From NCBI RefSeq assembly GCF_900104695.1, contig NZ_FNSW01000001.1, positions 1,178,001 through 1,242,000 of the forward strand: a stretch of 64,000 bases of DNA. The letters run 5' to 3'. Each line of letters starts with the position of its first letter. The stretch's first letter is position 1. This DNA comes from Paenibacillus sp. GP183 (GTDB lineage Bacteria > Bacillota > Bacilli > Paenibacillales > NBRC-103111). Both the position numbers and the translations under genes were made by a program. Under the pieces are notes generated by a model that was given only the letters and a program-made list of their open reading frames with translations, searched no databases and had not been told where the DNA came from. Of this stretch, positions 61,715-64,000 are shown one piece after another.

Positions 61715-63187
61715 TTATGTTTGGTAGAGTCTTTCCGGTTGATAGGGGGCGATTTTCCAAGCCTTGCGGAAGTCGGCCCGCTCATTCCATGGTTCCATAC
61801 GGACAATCATGGCTTTGAGTGGTTCCAGGCAGCCGGCGTGACGGCTGTAGCCGGGGAGCCTTTCCAGGTCTTCCCACAGCTGCGCGATGAGGCTGCGCAC
61901 CTGCTCTTTATCGCCCCGATAGTAGGCAGCCTGCACATCGGTTTCCCTGAGCGGCTGCCTGCGCAGCGACCAGTAGTGCTCGGCGATCAGCGCAGCCAGC
62001 GACAGCACACCGCGCGTGACCGCGGGCGACACCAGCCAGCTCGGCAGCGTCCGATACTCGAAGCCGCCGTGCGGCTGCGGGCGAAAATCGCCGAGCCCTC
62101 CATATCGAGGGCGGCGCTGGCCGGTCGTCTCGCCCTCGATCTGCATGAGCGGCAGCGCCAGATAGTTATCCAGCGCACGCAGCATATGACCATTCAGCCA
62201 CAGTCGGCTGAAATGGATATGCCCGCCGAGGGGGAAGCCCCTCAGCGGCATGCCGCCCGAGAGCCAGGCGAGGCTCTCGTCGGGAATCGCGCGCGCGGCG
62301 AGCTGCATCGTATGATGCAGATTCCTCGCCAGCTGGCGTGGGTCTACGCTGGGCTGCGGGCGCAGCTCGGCCAGCGGCAGGATCACGCGATGTCCGCTGA
62401 GCACGATGGCATCGCAGCCCACAGGGCCTTCCCGCTCCAGAAAGCGGGAAGCTGCCACGACCTTGCCCTGCGCGCTGAGCAGCAGGAACTCGGGGTCGCT
62501 GCCGAGCATGACAGGCTCGGTGCGCGCCAGCTCGCGCGTCAGCTCGGCGTCATAGCGCTGGATGGCGCGCGCAAACAGCTGACACAGCCGGCGGGTCAGC
62601 CGGGGAAGCGGTTCGACATGCAGCACCAGGGTATGGCCGCTTGGCAAAACGCCAACTGTCACTACGCCAAAATCAAGGCCAAGCGCATAAATCGCCTTAA
62701 CGGATTCCCTCGCCGCTCGCCGTATATGAAAGGTCGATTGATCCGTTCCAATTTCGGTGTAACCGTCCTGAACCCCTTCTTGAATGACTAACTCGGGAAC
62801 ACCGTTTTTCCTTCTTTGCCCTGATGTCCAGGCCTTTTTTTTCTTCTCATAAATGGCCAATGATTGTAAATGAAAAACCGGTATTTTGTATTGGTAAGGA
62901 AAATAAGGAACGGTTTGAGGCTCGCTATGGGAAGATAACGTCTTAATTCCATTAATACTTAGAAGCTCATCTCTTCTTCTTGGATCCTGCGCTCGTTTAA
63001 TCGCCTCGGCAGGTTGAAGCTTCAGGCAATCCAGGCGCTGATTTTCCCGCTCGTCGGCAAATAACCCCCATTGAATAACGACCTGCTTTGGCCATGCTTC
63101 CGGAAGCTGCGTGCCACTCTGGATACCGGCTTGCTCAGCCATCAGCTGCACATGGGTTCCTCCAGCATGAAGCAAAAAGGTTTGCAC
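61715..63187 (-). CDS. Putative amidoligase (COOH-NH2 ligase type 2)
   Basis: 490 residues. The central part has LGSDPEFLLLSAQGK (about 223) and later GCDAIVL, LAELRPQPSVDPRQLARNLH and GGHIHFSRL (about 320), matching the glutamine-synthetase-like amidoligase family first described from phage phiEco32. The N-terminal 190 residues look like a separate domain (KIPVFHLQSLAIY, LGLDFGVVTVGVLPSG). Catalytic ATP-dependent amide formation is inferred. The first half is normal in GC, while the second half (61.9-62.6 kb) is strikingly GC-rich. It sits between cotE and mutS, so a spore-coat role is possible. Confidence 0.75.
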   Translation of the reverse strand: MQTFLLHAGGTHVQLMAEQAGIQSGTQLPEAWPKQVVIQWGLFADERENQRLDCLKLQPAEAIKRAQDPRRRDELLSINGIKTLSSHSEPQTVPYFPYQYKIPVFHLQSLAIYEKKKKAWTSGQRRKNGVPELVIQEGVQDGYTEIGTDQSTFHIRRAARESVKAIYALGLDFGVVTVGVLPSGHTLVLHVEPLPRLTRRLCQLFARAIQRYDAELTRELARTEPVMLGSDPEFLLLSAQGKVVAASRFLEREGPVGCDAIVLSGHRVILPLAELRPQPSVDPRQLARNLHHTMQLAARAIPDESLAWLSGGMPLRGFPLGGHIHFSRLWLNGHMLRALDNYLALPLMQIEGETTGQRRPRYGGLGDFRPQPHGGFEYRTLPSWLVSPAVTRGVLSLAALIAEHYWSLRRQPLRETDVQAAYYRGDKEQVRSLIAQLWEDLERLPGYSRHAGCLEPLKAMIVRMEPWNERADFRKAWKIAPYQPERLYQT

Positions 63188-63251
63188 CTGTCAAACGCCT
63201 CCTTGTGCCAATCATCCCCTGCAAATTCAAGCCCATTTTATCCACAAAAAC

Positions 63252-63274
63252 AAAAAAGAGGGCAAATGCCCTCT
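63252..63274 (-). terminator. Terminator after cotE
   Basis: AGAGGGC/GCCCTCT with a 4-base loop, followed on the minus strand by TTTTTTG. Confidence 0.85.
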
Positions 63275-63317
63275 GCCGAATCCCCTGCTCCCGCATATGG
63301 TGGAGTATAGAATCGGA

Positions 63318-63881
63318 TTATCCTAAATCATCTTCCAGCAGGTCAGCATCAAGATCTTCGAACTCGCCGTCCAAGGCATCATCGAAATCGATGTGCTTAT
63401 CGCCAAAATCGTCGCAATGATCGCATACCTTAACACACACCTTGGTTTCAGCAATCATCTCCACTTGATATTCCCTTTCCACCCGGATGACCACGCTGTC
63501 GCCGCTTGAGGAAATACTGGCTTCCACGCAGTTGGGCTCTTGAGTGGCGACCGCGGATACCTCTGCCGTAGCGGACTTATGTTTTTTATCCAAGTAAGTA
63601 AGGGGTACGATTTCTACATATGTTACCGTTTCCTTGGCGACATCCGTTTTGGTGTTGCGGTCATGCGAATACCAAATGTTGATATCATAAGTACCTACGA
63701 CCTCGACGCCGTCTCCCGACTGAATGGCTTCATATTGATTATTGATGAGCCATGCGCCTAATATGCTGGACGGAGAAAAAGGCGGAGTGACGGTATGGCT
63801 CACATGCGAAAATTTGCGACCTTTGCCACAGACAGCCTTCGTAATGATCTCTCTGCATTGCATATCCTTATCTATTGACAT
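63318..63881 (-). CDS. cotE: Outer spore coat morphogenetic protein CotE
   Basis: 187 residues. The core REIITKAVCGKGRKF, SSILGAWLINNQYEA, YDINIWYSHDRNTKTDVA and EPNCVEASISSSGDSVVIRVEREY is that of CotE. The C-terminus is strongly acidic as in B. subtilis but holds a Cys-rich VCVKVCDHCDDFGDKHID stretch. ATG 63881 is chosen because GGAGGAGG precedes it; a longer frame to 63911 runs across that site. CotE organises the outer coat in the mother cell. Its neighbour order with mutS is conserved. Confidence 0.9.
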   Translation of the reverse strand: MSIDKDMQCREIITKAVCGKGRKFSHVSHTVTPPFSPSSILGAWLINNQYEAIQSGDGVEVVGTYDINIWYSHDRNTKTDVAKETVTYVEIVPLTYLDKKHKSATAEVSAVATQEPNCVEASISSSGDSVVIRVEREYQVEMIAETKVCVKVCDHCDDFGDKHIDFDDALDGEFEDLDADLLEDDLG

Positions 63882-64000
63882 CCTTTCAACCTCCTCCATA
63901 CAATCATTCATTACAAGTGTATGCAGGACATAGGCGTTTGTTGATTAAACAAGTGTGTATGTCTTAAAATTATTTGTAATTATCCGCAGGGACGCGTAAA

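Noticed and set aside
61655-62791. Long plus-strand frame (378 codons) opposite the amidoligase
   Set aside because: Antisense to a gene with clear family motifs, in a GC-rich patch where opposite frames stay open; no ribosome site and Arg/Gln/Ala-rich translation.
63912-64000. SigE promoter for cotE
   Set aside because: CATACA-like -10 motifs are present but no -35 ATA element at the right distance; too weak to list.
1-64000. rRNA or tRNA genes
   Set aside because: I saw no conserved rRNA stretches or cloverleaf-like sequence with a TTCRANY arm in the gaps; a tRNAscan run would settle it.

Overview
The window is a stretch of a low-to-moderate GC, endospore-forming Firmicute chromosome, most likely Paenibacillus or a close relative. 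Evidence seen in the sequence: AGGAGG-type ribosome sites, frequent GTG/TTG starts, a Tlp spore protein, SpoVK, CotE, a LexA/YneA SOS pair and a GlnR/GlnA pair. From 40.3 to 63.9 kb the backbone genes occur in the order known from Bacillus subtilis (cotE-mutS-mutL-miaA-hfq-spoVK-hflX-ynbB-glnR-glnA-lexA-yneA-ynzC), interrupted by insertions typical of Paenibacillaceae (a putative amidoligase, an S41 protease between mutS and mutL, PBP1A).

Layout. 0-8 kb is a decaying accessory region: an IolW-like inositol dehydrogenase with a LacI-type palindrome upstream, a micro-lipoprotein, a VOC protein, an MFS transporter, and several broken genes (an SDR remnant, a frameshifted VOC gene, a LysE exporter cut by an in-frame TAG, and a sugar isomerase interrupted by an IS110-family element). 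8.2-20.4 kb is a Tad/Flp-type pilus locus on the minus strand: FHA protein, prepilin peptidase, TadE-like pseudopilins, a 751-residue coiled-coil pseudopilin-like protein, Flp1 pilin, TadC, TadB, TadA, a CpaE-like protein and a 30-residue membrane peptide, headed by a Ser/Thr kinase fused to a TadZ-like domain. 20.4-29.8 kb carries an RNA methyltransferase, an ABC ATPase, a cREC protein, DNA repair genes (endonuclease IV, Fpg, mrfA/mrfB) and a MocR regulator divergent from an EamA exporter. 31-40 kb holds a nitroreductase, LrgAB, Tlp, RNase Z, MetH, acireductone dioxygenase and a HAD phosphatase. 40-64 kb is the conserved backbone: SOS, nitrogen control, HflX, SpoVK, PBP1A, Hfq, MiaA, MutL, MutS and CotE.

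How the parts fit. The pilus locus appears to be a self-contained machine with its own phospho-signalling pair (kinase plus FHA reader). A strong promoter follows the kinase gene, then a tandem repeat and an intrinsic terminator that must be passed before the first pilus gene, so the operon looks attenuated. DNA repair recurs: LexA-like boxes sit inside the promoter spacers of lexA, yneA and, unexpectedly, mrfA (the mitomycin repair helicase gene). glnRA has a near-consensus promoter flanked by GlnR-type sites. I saw no rRNA, tRNA or CRISPR array. All functional statements rest on motif recognition by eye; no database search was run.
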